Origin: Cylindrobasidium torrendii FP15055 ss-10
Taxonomy: Eukaryota; Basidiomycota; Agaricomycetes; Agaricales; Physalacriaceae
DNA: 64,000 nucleotides
Direction of reading: 5' to 3'
Assembly (NCBI GenBank): GCA_000934385.1
Contig: KN880467.1
Span: forward strand, 62,001-126,000
Shown piece by piece: positions 12,132 to 24,408 of this stretch. How positions within the stretch are numbered: position 1 is the first letter of the stretch; each line of letters opens with the position of its first letter. The position numbers and the translations under genes were made by a program. The notes under the pieces were generated by a model. It was not told the origin of the DNA, did no database searches, and saw only the letters and a list, made by a program, of their open reading frames with translations.

Positions 12132-13303
12132 GAGCACAAAGCTACATAGGTGTCAGATCAATGTAATAGTAGCGTACAACTGGTACCACGTACTCACCGT
12201 ACTGAATAGTTCTAACATCGTCTATGCTCTAATCACAGAATACAAAGCTCGCGCACAAGCTAGTTTCCTTATATGCGCTCCTCTTATATCCTGGTGTCAA
12301 TAAACTTCGAATCGCAAACATCCTCTAGTCAAGAGCGCTAAATAGTAAGGTAGAGATAGGATGAGCTCCTTCTAGTGTTCTCGATGCCGCTCATGTGAGA
12401 GATACGTTTCCCATGACTATGGCCAAGTAGTGTCGAGAGGCAGGGGCGATGGCAATTGAGAAAGCTGGGTCTGCAGGCGTCGGACTGAAGGCAGATCCGC
12501 CGCAGGACCTTGGTGCTGGGTGACTCTAGCTATTCGAGATTATGTTTAGCTTGCAGAAGGACCAGAAGTAGAGGCTGGTATCTTCTACCTGCAGCATCGA
12601 TATTTTCCCAAGGTGACAAGTTCAGCGAGCCCAGGATGTCTGTTATCGGAAATCCCGAGGCCTTAGCGCTAAAGACCAAAGCCCTTCAGCCAGTGGGCCG
12701 CAAAAGATAGCGAAGACAGTTATCCGGCATACGCATTTGGGTCCTAGATGTGTAGCTTGAGACGTATATTCTGGTCAAGGACGCATACCTGCTTCCCGTG
12801 ACTTTCGTTTGAACGTGACTGCAGAGAGTATGAGCCCCGGTAAAAAGGATTGAAATCGCTGGATATGTTTGAAATCTGTCCAAGCCTGGGAATACGCGCC
12901 AGGCGATATGGCTTTTGGCGGACCGTGACTGTGCAACGGCTCGACTTCATCTTGCGAATCAGCCTGGGATAATCGGCTCATGACGCGTATTTTTTTTCAA
13001 AGAAAAAGTCAAGCTGGCGCACATGAGAGTACCGGGCAACAGTCGATAAAGGCAGTGGTCAAAGCGGGTCAAAGCGGCGCCACAGTAAATCTCGGACACG
13101 GCGCGTCTCGATCGCGTCGCCAATCCGACCGTCCAATGTCCCATCACTCGCCCTACTTGTTTTCAGGACACAACATTGCTCTATATGCGTTCGATATCGT
13201 GCTACATGACCAAAACGACTTAATATGCGCGGAGAATAGCCGGACCGGCTTGCCGGCTTTCCTTGATGGCCAAGCTTTCCTGACTTGAACCAAGACTATC
13301 AAC
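12132..13303. other. Intergenic, nothing recognised
   Basis: About 1.17 kb with only short frames on both strands. It holds the 3' flank of the acidic protein gene and the promoter of the Zn2Cys6 gene. No repeat or RNA gene is visible. Confidence 0.4.
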
Positions 13304-14783
13304 ATGCATGGTGCACCTTCTGTGCGGACGCGGAGCGTCTTCAGCGACGACAGACGAACACAACACGATGTACCCCGTCATTTTGCTCTGCAGCCCGACC
13401 ACGGCCAAGAACGCATTGGAACGGTGACCTCCGAGGTTCTGGACGCTGCGACCGGAGAGGGTTTCCATCGCGAGAAAAAGGCCAAAGGCGGCTTTTTCAA
13501 GCGCGTAGCTCGCAGGATGTTCAAGAAAAAGCTTGCGTCGGAATTTGGCCATCATGAGGAAGGAGGATGGGGGACAAAGCCAGGCTTTAGACTCGGACCG
13601 TGCGTTTTCCTTCGCTGGCTGCGCGATTACGGCTAATGAGCATATGCAGCGCTGGAGCATGCACACTCTGCACGAAGAAACGCAAGAAATGTATTTTTAC
13701 GCCAGGATCGGAAACCTGCCAGCGCTGCGCTACCAAAGGACGGCAGTGCGTTGTTGAGACGCGCGACAACGGAGTGGAACAGCATACATGGCCCCATATG
13801 GCACTTCATGCAATCGATGGGGCTGGCCAGCTTGCTCATGGGATCCTCGAGGAGCAGCAGTGCGTTCATTGTTCATATACTGATGCTCAGCTGACCCCAT
13901 CCACAGTCACAACGGTGTGCGCGACCCCGATGGCCATGGTGGAGAGCTCTCACGGCACCCAACGATGGTCTCTCCCATGCAACACATCCCTTCCCAGCAA
14001 AGGACGCCTACCGCCGTGCCTCTACACGACGATACCCGATACAACAACTACAAGCCGTTTGGGATTCGTGACCGGGACAGAGACAGGGATAGAGACAGAG
14101 ACAGAAACAGAGACTATTACCGCGACAAGGAACGCGAACGCGAGCGCGTTAAGGATCGAGAACGTGACCACTACCGCGACAGAACGCGACGACACCGGTC
14201 TCTGGGCCATGCAGGTCGCGATGCGTATGGCCAACACCGGTTCGCACCAGAAGAACCTGTCGATATGCCCCCGCGTCGACGCGGCACGATATCACACGAA
14301 GACGGCCTGAAGCGAGCTAATACCTTTGACCGCGCTGGCAAGGACCGCTATGGCCAGACACGATTCCACCGACGAGATGATGACAGAGACCGACACCGAT
14401 ACAGAGATGACCGCCGCAGCGACCGCGACCGCTATAGCAGAAGGCGCCGTGATGATGACAGGAGACGACCCAGGAGAGGGACGGATTCTGAAACCGAGGA
14501 CGAGAGATACAGGTCAGACTATGGACCTACAGGAAGGCGACGGGCTGGTTCAGTCGAGCCTTCCAGCGATGATGGGTGCGTCTTGCTACTTTGCTTCATA
14601 AGTTCAAGTTACTGACAATCTGCTAGACTGGCCCCGCGCGCCCCTGGAGTCATTCCCTCCATTAGTGGAGGTCTCTACCGCGCACCTAGCCTCGCGCCGT
14701 CACACCGTGCACCCAGTATGGCACCGTCGCATCACGCGAGCATGGCGCCTTCCCGCCACCCATCCCATGCTGGTTGGGATTGA
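13304..14783 (+). CDS. Zn2Cys6 DNA-binding protein with Arg-Asp repeat domain
   Basis: The four exons are 13304..13599, 13650..13859, 13907..14575 and 14627..14783, with 47-51 nt introns and matching phases, giving 443 aa. A basic region (EKKAKGGFFKRVARRMFKKK) comes first. Then a complete binuclear zinc cluster follows at about residues 103-132: Cys103, 106, 113, 122, 125 and 132, with spacing C-x2-C-x6-C-x8-C-x2-C-x6-C. Known Zn2Cys6 proteins bind DNA with this fold. From about residue 223 there is an array of Arg-Asp dipeptides, then RD/RE/RR-rich sequence for some 150 residues, and a short APS.APSMAPS tail. The usual fungal middle homology domain is absent. RD-rich tracts are better known from RNA-processing factors, so the combination is unusual. 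The cluster itself is certain; the role is not. Confidence 0.85.
14066..14110 (+). repeat. GACAGA hexamer repeat encoding Arg-Asp
   Basis: A short array of imperfect GA(C/T)AG(A/G) units inside the Zn2Cys6/RD gene. It encodes alternating Arg and Asp and is likely to vary in length between strains. Confidence 0.7.
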
Positions 14784-15193
14784 TGATGTACATGTAACTT
14801 ACCTTACTGTACTTTTATGATACCAGAACGTTTACTTTACGATGGGCGGGCGCATGCGCCTTATTTTTGGCTTGGCTTCTGGTGCTACCATTTATGAATG
14901 TTGTTTGACTATCATCCACAGGCTGTGTGTTTAGATTGCAGTTGACTACATGGCTGATCTTTCAACATCGCTGGAAGGTCCAGCCATTGCCAGACCTCGG
15001 CGGGCTTCAACAGGTCAAGCGGGTCGACGTCAAGACTCAGCGTCAACTGTTGGATACAAGGTGCCATGGTCGACAGAACATCTACTGTGTAGGATATGTC
15101 GAATTCATTCGTTCTCCCCTTTTGATCTACATTAGGTGCAATGGACATCGCATGCTACATTAGGCCACCGCGGCAACGACGCACAACGGCAAT
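14784..15193. other. Convergent intergenic gap
   Basis: About 410 bases between two gene 3' ends. No gene or repeat is seen. Confidence 0.4.
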
Positions 15194-17534
15194 TCATAAC
15201 TTTCCACTGGACACAAGTGGCTCGTCAGGCAATGGTACAAATACTTCAGGCCCCATCTTCCTCGACAATACCGCGATAACTGCCTCGGCCGTAGGACATT
15301 GAGCATCGTCTACATTGGCGCCCGGACTCAGGGATGCATTGACCAGCCAAAACCAACGCTGCCAGAAAGGATGTCCATCTATCTGGGGCTCTCTGATCAT
15401 CGTCGCATAATGCAGCAAGAGAACCGGTAACCGCATCATCTCTATCTTGAATGCCAAGCACCACTCTTCGTGCAGTTCCAGAAACATTCGCCTCAGCCCG
15501 ACAATCATCGGAGTGGTCTTGTCGTCGATGTTGAGTAGAGACCGAACAAGTTGAGTACTCAACGCATCCATGATACATTCGATGGCAGCTATGGCAGATA
15601 CTGGTTTTTGACGCGAGCGCAACAGATAGTACCGGATAGCCTGTGGAAGGTACTCAACGCGAAGAGCATCGACCAACCGTAGCCGCCCTTTGGGAAGAGA
15701 GAATGCTGAATCCGAGTACACTGAGCAACGCAGGGTCCTTCGCGAGAGAAGGGGCAAGACACAATCTCGAAGTAGCATCTCGTCGATGGAATACCAATAG
15801 CCAGAATCTAAGCTCATTGATTAGTCCTCGCCTTACACACGGCCGAATGAATTTATGCGAACCGTAAATTTCAGCGTCCAACTTGGACATCACCGCTTCA
15901 ATATGAGCGAGATAGTTGGGGTGGGCCCCTTCAGAGATTGCAGTCAAGTCGGCCTGGCTGGTATGATTTGTTCCCACGGTATGACTGACTTGCTGAAATT
16001 GGGCATGTCGTAGGTGAGCACCCATGAACCGCAGGGTATGCTCCAGCCCTAACTCGCCTCGAACCTTCAACAAATCGAGGGTATCTGACGTCGTGAAATG
16101 AGAAGCACAGTAACTTTGAGGATATGCCGTGCAGTCCAATGGGACGTCGAAAACGGGCGAAGCGAGGTCATGATACCCTACGCCATCCTCCCGGTCCATG
16201 AACTGGGTCGCGTATAATCCGTTAGACAGGACAATATTAGGGTCCTTCCTGTGAACCTTTTTCAGCCATGTGGAATATGCCAATTGATACTGCGCCTCGC
16301 GTATCCTTGGAAGTACCAGACCGGCAAATCGCGTGGACCACTGCGCTGTCGACTGCCTGAGGGTATGGTATACGAGGAACGGCACCTCAGAAGTCGTGAT
16401 GCACTTGACTGCCCATACGAGTGACCCGCTCACAGCTGAGCTCGGGCTTGGACCAGCGACAAGTCCTGCGTCACTCTCTTCGTGCTGTCGAGTCCATAGC
16501 ACATCGTAGAACGTCCAGCTCTGGAGATTCTGGGACAGCGGACATCCAACCTTGTCCTCCATCCGTGGTCCACCTTTCATCCTGCTCGTCCTCTGTGTCC
16601 ACGGTGCTGGCATCCAGTTCACGGCATCGATATAGTTCTCCGCCACGCCGCCCAGTGCTCTTTCGATACCGACGCGGATGGCCAGGTTGGCGGCACGGAC
16701 GAACAGCCAGGATTGCGGGGATTTCCAAGGGCACTGTGAAGGAAGGGTATCGAAGGTGCGTTTGGAAATGATGAACAGGTATTGGATGACGGGGAAGAAG
16801 GTTGTGAAGAGGTAGAACGCAGCGACCATGCACGACAGTGTAATGAGTACTACTGCACACGCACGGTCTAATTCCCACACGAGGGTGCAGAGGCCGATGA
16901 CGAACAGCCCCAGTGCCGCCTGTAGGATCAAGGACAAGGACGAAATGGTTTGAGGGAGATAGAATACTTGGATGCCTTGAAATCGGACATGGCGAATGGC
17001 GAGGGACGTTAACGGGTCGCGGTTGGATGCGTTCTTGAAGCTGTTGATCCATTGTTTGCATAGAATGCATATCATGGAAGCAGAAAGGGCCAGTGACAGA
17101 CTCGCCAGCCAGAGTGAATTGACCAGACGGGTGACATGAAGGTCGATAGGCGAGTTGGCAGTCGCATTTGGAATTGGGAGGACGGCGACATCTGGGTTCA
17201 GAGGTTGTAACTGGATAGATATGCGGTGCAAAAGCAAATATGTATCGTCTGGGCCCTCCTCTTGCGTCCAGGGAAGTGTGAATACGGTAAATGCGGTCAC
17301 TACAGCGGAGAAAAGACCAGTCTGTGAGTTTGGTCAATTTACAGCCTGAACATGACAATGGCCTAGGCATAGACATACGAATACAAGCAGGGTGTCTATC
17401 TCTTCGCGCCAGGATTTGCACATGTCCTCGTCCAATTTGTCGACCATCTCTTGAAGCCTGTGGGACGCATCCTCGCTATGTGGTAGTGAGTAATGCATTC
17501 CCGCATCAGCTGGCTCCGGCGCAATGCTCGACAT
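15194..17534 (-). CDS. DUF6535 domain membrane protein
   Basis: The three exons are 17534..17379, 17321..15863 and 15807..15194, giving about 742 aa. The last intron is less certain because its donor is GTTCGC. The N-terminus fits the fungal DUF6535 domain: EMVDKLDEDMCKSWREEID, then LLVFTGLFSAVVTAF, then VNSLWLASLSLALSASMICILCKQW. Three or four further hydrophobic helices follow (LILQAALGLFVIGLCTLVW, VVLITLSCMVAAFYLFTTF). The remaining C-terminal 500 residues look soluble and mostly helical. DUF6535 proteins are common and multi-copy in Agaricomycetes and have no known function. A decayed copy lies at 19715..20105, on the far side of R2. An integral membrane protein of unknown role is the safe call. 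Confidence 0.8.
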
Positions 17535-17854
17535 GGCCGTGTTGTATTATTGCGCAGGACTGGATGTGACACATGCTCAGTCAACCGACAGTCAACACGG
17601 CCTCTAACGCATGATGGACTCTGCTGCAACTATAAGCATGCCTGGGAGAGGGTTGAATATCATGCGAACAATTCTACATACTCGAACTCGGCGCGTGCAG
17701 ATAAGCCGAACTCCATGAACATGTATAAGGGTACAAGGAAAGCGTAACTGGTGTAACATGTATGCAAAGCAGGCAAGGAAATACAGACAGACATAACAAG
17801 GAAGGTAGCGCGATTATAGGTGTTGTATAGAAAATGCCGTATACAAGGCGTGCT

Positions 17855-18885
17855 TTAGTGCCCTGCTCTCCTTCGCTCTGCTCTTGTCCTCGGTGCATGA
17901 GAAGTCGGACAGATCGCCTTGGCCGCACTCCGAGGGTCCAATCGCGGCTCTCTAGTCTTCTTCGTGCGGCAGATCCGCTTCGGTGGACGAGGCTCGTCGT
18001 CCGAGGAGCGCGATGACTCGTCTGACGGAGGGCATCGACGCAACCGCTTCGAGTCTTTGGGTTTAGAGGGTAGAATTTCGCATACGGGCGGGGGCGACAA
18101 CTCGATGGATGGGCCGTACGCCGGCAATGGCACTTCCAGAACTGTAGACGGAGACACCCCGACACCAAAATGGTCCGGAGGATAGGTGTCATAGAGCGTG
18201 TCATTGATGCGACTTATGGGGTGTGAGAGGTCTCGAAGGAAGGCATTTTGTGCGGCTATGGCCGCAATCCAGGGACTAGCCGACAACGAGAAAGAGGGCA
18301 TATTGGGGTAGGGGGCGATGTGCGCTGTTACATGTCCTGTGACGGGATGGCGTGTATAGAGAGTCTTGCGAATTTTGCTGAGATCCAGTGTGTACACGCA
18401 AGAGTTGGAATTGGAATCCGGAACCTAAAATCATATTAGAAACAAATTGAGGCGGTGGGCAGTTGGGTGACGCACTTCGCAGAAGAGAAAGCGCTCATTA
18501 GCGGGGCAGGACATGTTGTGTCGAGCTACTTGGAGGATCTTTTCACAGATATGTTCTTGAGGAATGAACCATGCAGCGCCGTGGCCAAGGCAACTCAACA
18601 TGCGGGGTTGCACTGCATAATCTGTTAGTCATTCCATTCGAGATGCAGTCTAAAGCGAACCTTCGATGGCGTTATCCGTGCAGTAGATGTTTTCTCGCAG
18701 GTTTTTGCTTCCTAGACCAAGCATGTACTCAACTCGATAAAGCTAAAGAGCGTTAGCCATGGGGCCCCCTCCTCATACCGGAAGCTTACTGTGCTATACT
18801 CCCTGGGCAAGAGGGTATGAAGAACGGTATCGGAATAGAATATCGGACATGTCGATATGTCTTGCGAGCGATGGAGAGTCTGCAT
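17855..18885 (-). CDS. R2: divergent member of the R family
   Basis: Four exons start at 18885 (MQTLHRSQDISTCPIF) and end at 17855, giving about 294 aa. Exon 1 is 96 nt, one codon longer than in the other copies; the exon 2 and 3 boundaries match the family. Motifs are YMLGLGSKNL, VQPRML, RHNMSCPANER, TLYTRHPVTGHV, HIAPYPN.PSF and LSASPWIAAIAA. The acidic/Ser stretch SSRSSDDEPRPPKR is followed by basic RTKKT and the full tail PTSHAPRTRAERRRAG. All introns have GT-AG ends and no stop breaks the frame, so R2 seems intact. It sits between the DUF6535 gene and its relic. It lacks a partner A gene. Function is unknown. Confidence 0.75.
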
Positions 18886-19714
18886 ATTGACTAATCGAGG
18901 TGATGGTCGTGGTTGCAAGGCAAGAAGTGACTGTGATCGGACCGGGCCCTGCCGGTCCTAGCAAGTTGAAGCCAAGGTTCTGGTCGACCTAATCTGCTGG
19001 GCAAAAACAAAAAGAGACCAACTTGGTTGCGACCGAAAGCGGACCAGGAAAGCAGTTGGCGTCGAGGCATTTCTCGTTCGCGTATTTGAAGAACTGATGG
19101 ACGTATTCGAGTGCCCTGCATACAACATTGAGCAGAGGCACTGTTAAAATGAAAGGATTGGTTGGCCACTTTGACCGGTTCGGACAAGGTCTGTTCGATG
19201 AGGACACCGTCCACGGCCATTTGACTCTGCCGCTGCTAGCGCCTACGAGTTGGCCGATGTCCAGACGTATCGGAAACCCCTCGCGGAGTCGCGTGTTCGT
19301 CCTCCGTGTCATGGTCGAATGCCCGTAGCAAAGCTAGCCTGATCTCGCAGAGTAGCCCAGGAAGAGATCGAGTCGCTCAGAATGAGTTCCGCATGCAGCG
19401 CCTTTGTCTTCTTTTCCACTGCACACCGCTGCATCTTCGTGTTTTTACGTGCAGTTGAAAGCAGGATTCTGGTGGTCATCAATACCATATTCGTGCCCTT
19501 GAACGTAGGTACTAGTAGACTATTTGTGTCTATGTGACGTTTCCTATCCTTTCACTGCTGTATTTATGTGTTTTCCATTTGTTGCTGTCAAACTTTGCCG
19601 CGATGCTCCCCACACCTCGACCATCGTGACTCTGGGACACAGATTGGTTGCCTTAGAACATATCAGTAGGTCACTGGCCACCGGACGGATACGCTCTATA
19701 TCGCAGCGCTTGAG
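18886..19714. other. Upstream region of R2, nothing else recognised
   Basis: The first 60 bases upstream of R2, read on the minus strand, carry a TCACAGTCAC stretch and an ACCACGACCATC box like the other R promoters. Beyond that only short frames are seen. Confidence 0.4.
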
Positions 19715-20105
19715 AGGTCAAAGACGGGCGAGGTAAGGTCATGATAACCCTTTCATCCTCTAGTCCATGAACTGTGTTGCGCACAGTTCATTCAACTGAG
19801 GTCCTTCTCGCGGACTCGAACCTTTTTCAGCCATGTCGAATGGGCGGATTAATGCGTGGCCAGCTTCGACTGAGACCAGCCCGAGACCAGCGACATGGTA
19901 AAACATCAATCCAAAGATTCTGCGAGAGTGGGCACCCAACTTGGTCCTCAATTCGAGGGAGGTCCACCGGCACCGTTCATCTTGCTCGTTTTCTGTATCC
20001 ACGGCGCTGACATCCATTTTGCCGTTTCAAGGCATCGATGTAATCCTTCGCGACGCCGCCGAGTGCCGACGCGGATGCCCAAATCCACGGGATAGACGAA
20101 CAACT
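19715..20105 (-). pseudogene. DUF6535 gene relic
   Basis: This stretch matches two separated parts of the DUF6535 gene at 15194..17534. One match is around its 16150..16300 region (shared CCATGAACTG and AACCTTTTTCAGCCATGT). The other is around 16500..16690 (shared CGCGACGCCGCC.AGTGC-like sequence and a CATCTTGCTCGT.. block that encodes the ENEQDER region in both). The intervening part is missing, the frame is shifted and the ends are lost. It is a deleted, non-functional copy in the same orientation as the gene. Confidence 0.7.
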
Positions 20106-21325
20106 GACATTGTCTGTCCCTCGTATGGAGTGGGACCGCATTTCTCTAGCGTCTAGCCGAAGATAGCGTCTCCGTCAGGCCGTCCTGACTAACATCTCGC
20201 TGTCCTAAGTTGCATTGCACAATACGGTAATGCGAAAAGATTATGTATGTGTATTTCGACTACTATGCATCATATCCGAGAGCCAACGTATCCCGGGCCA
20301 TCGAGACGTTCATTTCAGCCAAACTGTCAAACCCTTCTCACTAGTACTAGAAAGGGCCACTTGGTAGACCTCGAATTCACTCGTCTTAGATATTGAACGT
20401 CTTCGGACCCTTGGACCCTTTCATAAGCTTCGGAGAGCTTTGAGGTGGCTTTCGTTGCGGTTGTGCCTTTGCTTTCGTCTCGGACTCCGCCCGCTAGGAC
20501 ATTGCCAATTACTATAAGTACAATACCACATGTTGACGAGAAAGCGACGTACCGATTTCGCATCGTCTCCCCAGCTGCTGATGCCGTACGAAGAGGCGGG
20601 GGGCTTCTTTGATTCCCTCGCATTTCTCACTGGGATTCTGCGAGAGCTCAGAATTATTAGCAGTAGTACGTCCAACTAATATACCCACATTTTATCCATT
20701 TAGTTCCGCGAGTCCTAGAGAGACGGCTACGATGGTGGTGGTGGTGGTGGGTGAAAGCGAGGAAGGACTCTGGTCTATGAGTGAAGGTACGGAAGCTCGT
20801 GCGCCTTTACATCGTTTGATAGTCACATTGAAGCGAGTATATGCTAGAGGCAATCCCATTGAAACTAGTATTTCACTGGCTTCACACTTTCACCTCGCCG
20901 TGTTCTGAATTCTCAGCTACTATGTTCGTTCTATAGATTTCAATGCCTCACATCGGCCACAGAACCAAGAGCGCTCAAGACGACTTTCCCGTGTCATACG
21001 CGCGGGGCTATAGGTCGAACCACCATCTTTGCCGTGCCAATAGCACAAGAGACTCAGTCAGATTCGCAATAGGTTCTGCTTCCTCCTCTTAAATATGCAC
21101 GACTGCTCTTCACCAGGCGGACGATGGTTTGTCAGGAAACGTCTACATCAATGTATTCCAAAAGGCCAAATGCCTCACACACTCCGAAGTAGTAAGAGCT
21201 ACCATAAGATCGACATCTTTTTATTTTGTACTTTCACCAGTCTACCCCAGTATGATGTACACACTATATCTATATCTAATCTATTCACTGAAAGTAAACG
21301 CTTCTATTATCATTGCATCCAGGTA
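20106..21325. other. Intergenic with a GGT microsatellite
   Basis: A run of about six GGT units lies near 20732..20750. Frames at 20327..20675 (-) and 20609..20908 (+) have no recognisable features. This is the 3' side of MFS2. Confidence 0.4.
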
Positions 21326-23235
21326 TCAGTCAATGCGCCTTTGTGCGCGGGGCACAAGTGCCCAGAATCCAACCATCGTGCACATCATGGACACCACCCT
21401 ACAAACAGTCAGCATAAGCCCGCATACAAAGCGGAGTGGGCGCACAGAGGTTGCAGCGACTTGATGCCATACTTCGATGCGAGTAGACCTGTGACGAACG
21501 GCAAGGCGGCGGAGCCTGACATGCCAATCCCAGTTATCCAGGCGACGCTTCCCGTGAGAAGCCATGCTGGCAGAATACGCGTTGCGTGCGAGATGAGGAT
21601 GGGGAACATGGGTCCGAGAAGGACGCCGATGAATGACACGGCAAGTGCGTTCTCGATAATGGAGGGTACAAACCACACCGTTAGTTGTAAGCTGGCGCGG
21701 CGTCAAGAAAGTGGGTCGATGAGAAATGGAGGACGTACCCGATGGCGATGAAGGAGTAGAGGAACACCACACGATGTTCTCCAATCTTTTTGTTGACCCA
21801 AATGAGAGTCAGACGTCCAACCGTGACACCTTCATTCAGTTCAGCCGTGATTCGAAGGTCGCAGGATAAGGGAAAACAAACCGCCAAAGAATCCTGAGGT
21901 GATATACCCAGCAGAGCTATTTCCGCCACGCTCGCTGATAATATACGTGACAATCCATCCACCAAGGGTAACTTCCGTTCCAATGTAGATAAGTGCAAAT
22001 ATCGACATGAAGTGCACGGATTTGATGCCCATAATGGCGCGATACACACTCGAGCTCGTGTACCTGCCGCTCTCGTCTTCGGTCGACGACTGGCCCATCT
22101 CTGCTAAGAGGACTGTGCGTATCTATCAGCAACATCGAGGCAGTATGCGCTAAGCAGCGACAAACCTTCTTGTCGTTTCCCTCGGAAGACGACCACAAGG
22201 ATAATGGTATTGATGACCGCTATACCAGTCGACACAATGAAATGATACTCCCAATGCGGCATCACGGAGAATTTCGTCGAGACAAGCGGGGCAACAAATG
22301 CGCCAGCACCTAGTAAAGAATTATCAGCTTGGGCAATAAACAGATGGAGAACTTTGACATACCGTAGAGCGAATGCAGGATGCTCAATTTAGTCATCTTG
22401 TGGGTTTTGAGACTCCCAATGAAGCCATTCCCTTGTGTATCCTATCGTCCGTCAGGTCATGCACGCAAAAGCAGGGGAAATGGCGCTTACTTGGATGGCC
22501 GCACCCAGGCCCGCGAAGAAATATCCGAGAACCATGACTGGAAAAGGCGGCGCCGGCGCCTCGATGGCGAAGGCAAGGACCTGGAAGCATGATCCAATGA
22601 CCATTGACTACAACGGTGTCAGTTGTGTACGTCTTAAATGTGCGAAGCAAACTGCACCTTCCCGAACCCTAATTTGGCGTTCATCCATACATTCACCCCT
22701 GCACCTAACAGAAATCCAACGCAGCTGGAGACAAACAGTATCGACACAATGGTGTACCCAATCTGCATAAGCGTTGAGACCTTGACCGCGACATTCGAGA
22801 AACGTGCGCACCCCGTAATACTCTTGCATGACAGGTAGAAGCGGGCCAGTCGTACCATCGTTCCAGCCTTCGAGGAAAAACGCGAAGCAGAGCGTGCAGA
22901 ACTGAACAAGAGAGGCGCGATGTTGTGCTTTCGTGAGAGCTTTGTTGGCCTCTGGCTGCTCGGACTCAGTGGATGTCATTGTTGATTTGGGGTCCAATCG
23001 TCTTAGAGAAGGGACTGGGGTCTCCGAAGTAGGTGTATTCATGCCTTCCTTAAAAGACATTGTCGCCGAAGACTCCAGGCGAACTGCTGGTGGACGTCTA
23101 ATGCGTTCGTCTGCAGGTAACTCTCGTAGCTCGACCGCATGCTCGAGGTCTGGAAGAAGATAGTGAACGGATGAGCGCAGCTGGGGACTCTGGCAGAAGC
23201 GACGCACCATTCGACTTGCGGAAGAAAGTGTCCAT
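21326..23235 (-). CDS. MFS2: major facilitator superfamily transporter
   Basis: A multi-exon gene, start ATG at 23235 in a 28 nt first exon (MDTFFRKSN), second exon from 23149, stop at 21326. It follows the exon plan of MFS1 throughout. Landmarks are GWNDGTTGPLLPVMQEYYG, GFLLGAGVNVWMNAKLGFGK, VLGYFFAGLGAAIQ, GGWIVTYIISERGG, FVPSIIENALAVSFIGVLL and GLLASKYGIKSLQPL, with a C-terminus PRAQRRID identical to MFS1. No frame-breaking change was seen. It is the nearest relative of MFS1 but lies on the opposite strand 11.5 kb away, so the pair is an old inverted duplication rather than a tandem one. It is an inner-helix-rich transporter of unknown substrate. Confidence 0.85.
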
Positions 23236-24000
23236 GGTGGAAGGACGAGAAGAGCAGATAAACACGAATTTGAATGTCGGCTCATCCTAAAATACGGAGC
23301 ATGCGCCTTCGGCACTTGCTTTCATGAAAAAGCCAACCCAGATTGCGTCTTCTGGTCATTGCCCACAACCCCGCAGATAATCGATTGAGATAGTACTCCG
23401 GAAGCGGGGCGGAATGACTCCAATTGGGAGGAAGATGATCCTGAATTGGAAAGGGTAGGCGGGGTCGTTCTCTGGTACGTGCCCTTTTTGTTCATGAACG
23501 CGTAAAATGAAAATCGCGAAATGAGACCATTCGCTCGTTGGAAATGTTCACACATTGCGAAGGGATGGGTACCAGGCGGTTATGTAAGGATGCATAGACA
23601 AGACATGCGGCCAGAACATGGACGTTTGGAGGGAAGCGGCATCAGCACGATCGAAGCCACGCTTTGCCCCGGCCGACTGTCAACTGGAGTGCGCCTGTTA
23701 TAATAATGCAGTGAAAGCGTCCAATTGAAGAGTTCGAGGAAGTTGATGCGTAAGTGGTAAGCATAGGGGTATAAATAAAGATATTCCAAGTTCAATGCTC
23801 CAAACCTTCGAGAAACCCATGTTCTTCCTTGCACGCCCGGCCTCGTTATTTCCGGGTCTGCAGACCAGAGTTGTCCTACCTCCGTGGATTCCTCATGCGC
23901 CTCAATGAAGCAAGGCAAATTGTTAGCTATGCAAGCAAGTCCGGTGATCCCTTCTGAGTGCCTAATACACATACGATGAATGGGATCTTTCCGAGTAGAA
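23236..24000. other. Intergenic upstream of MFS2
   Basis: A reverse frame at 23580..23972 might be a 3' exon of the 24001..24408 gene but no clear splice join was found. Nothing else is visible. Confidence 0.3.
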
Positions 24001-24408
24001 TCATGCGCGAGCCCACCTTTGACTAGGATCTTTGTTCTTCCTCACACAATCCCGCTTCGCAAGCTTCTCTGTAACGTGAAGTGCGCTCACGTCCTTGTAT
24101 TCCTCGATACTTCGATAGTATCTTGTAGTGTGTTCGATAGATCTTGGGCGGTCATCAGTATCTTCATCTCTTTTGTAGGTAGAAGAAACCACGTACATTG
24201 ACCTTTGCTCTAAGAGCGCAATGAAGTCCCTCTCTGATACATCTCCGCTTTTGCGAGCCTTCATAATCGCGTCGGATATTCTCTCTGTATCGAGCACTTC
24301 TGCACGATAGTTGTTTTCATGCCGAGCTGTAAATGCCAGGCTGTATCCAACTTTCGAGGCGACGAGAGTCGCGGATGCACCAAGAGCGCCGACAGCAGCT
24401 TCAGCCAT
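24001..24408 (-). CDS. Small hypothetical protein, model uncertain
   Basis: An open frame of 135 codons starts at ATG 24408: MAEAAVGALGASATLVASK, an Ala/Gly-rich possibly membrane-associated start, then a charged region with ISDAIMKARKSGDVSERDF. The part after EQRSMYV looks less natural, so an intron may begin near 24200 and a further exon may lie below 24000. I do not recognise the family. The N-terminal 70 residues look like real coding sequence; the rest is doubtful. Confidence 0.35.
   Translation of the reverse strand: MAEAAVGALGASATLVASKVGYSLAFTARHENNYRAEVLDTERISDAIMKARKSGDVSERDFIALLEQRSMYVVSSTYKRDEDTDDRPRSIEHTTRYYRSIEEYKDVSALHVTEKLAKRDCVRKNKDPSQRWARA

Noticed and set aside
16471..17421. 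Second reverse frame of 316 codons
   Set aside because: Out-of-frame shadow of the DUF6535 protein.
20327..20675. Reverse frames near the DUF6535 relic
   Set aside because: They do not match the DUF6535 gene or any other gene in the window and have no features.
21095..21751. Forward frame of 218 codons
   Set aside because: It is antisense to the last exons of MFS2, which are well supported by comparison with four paralogues.
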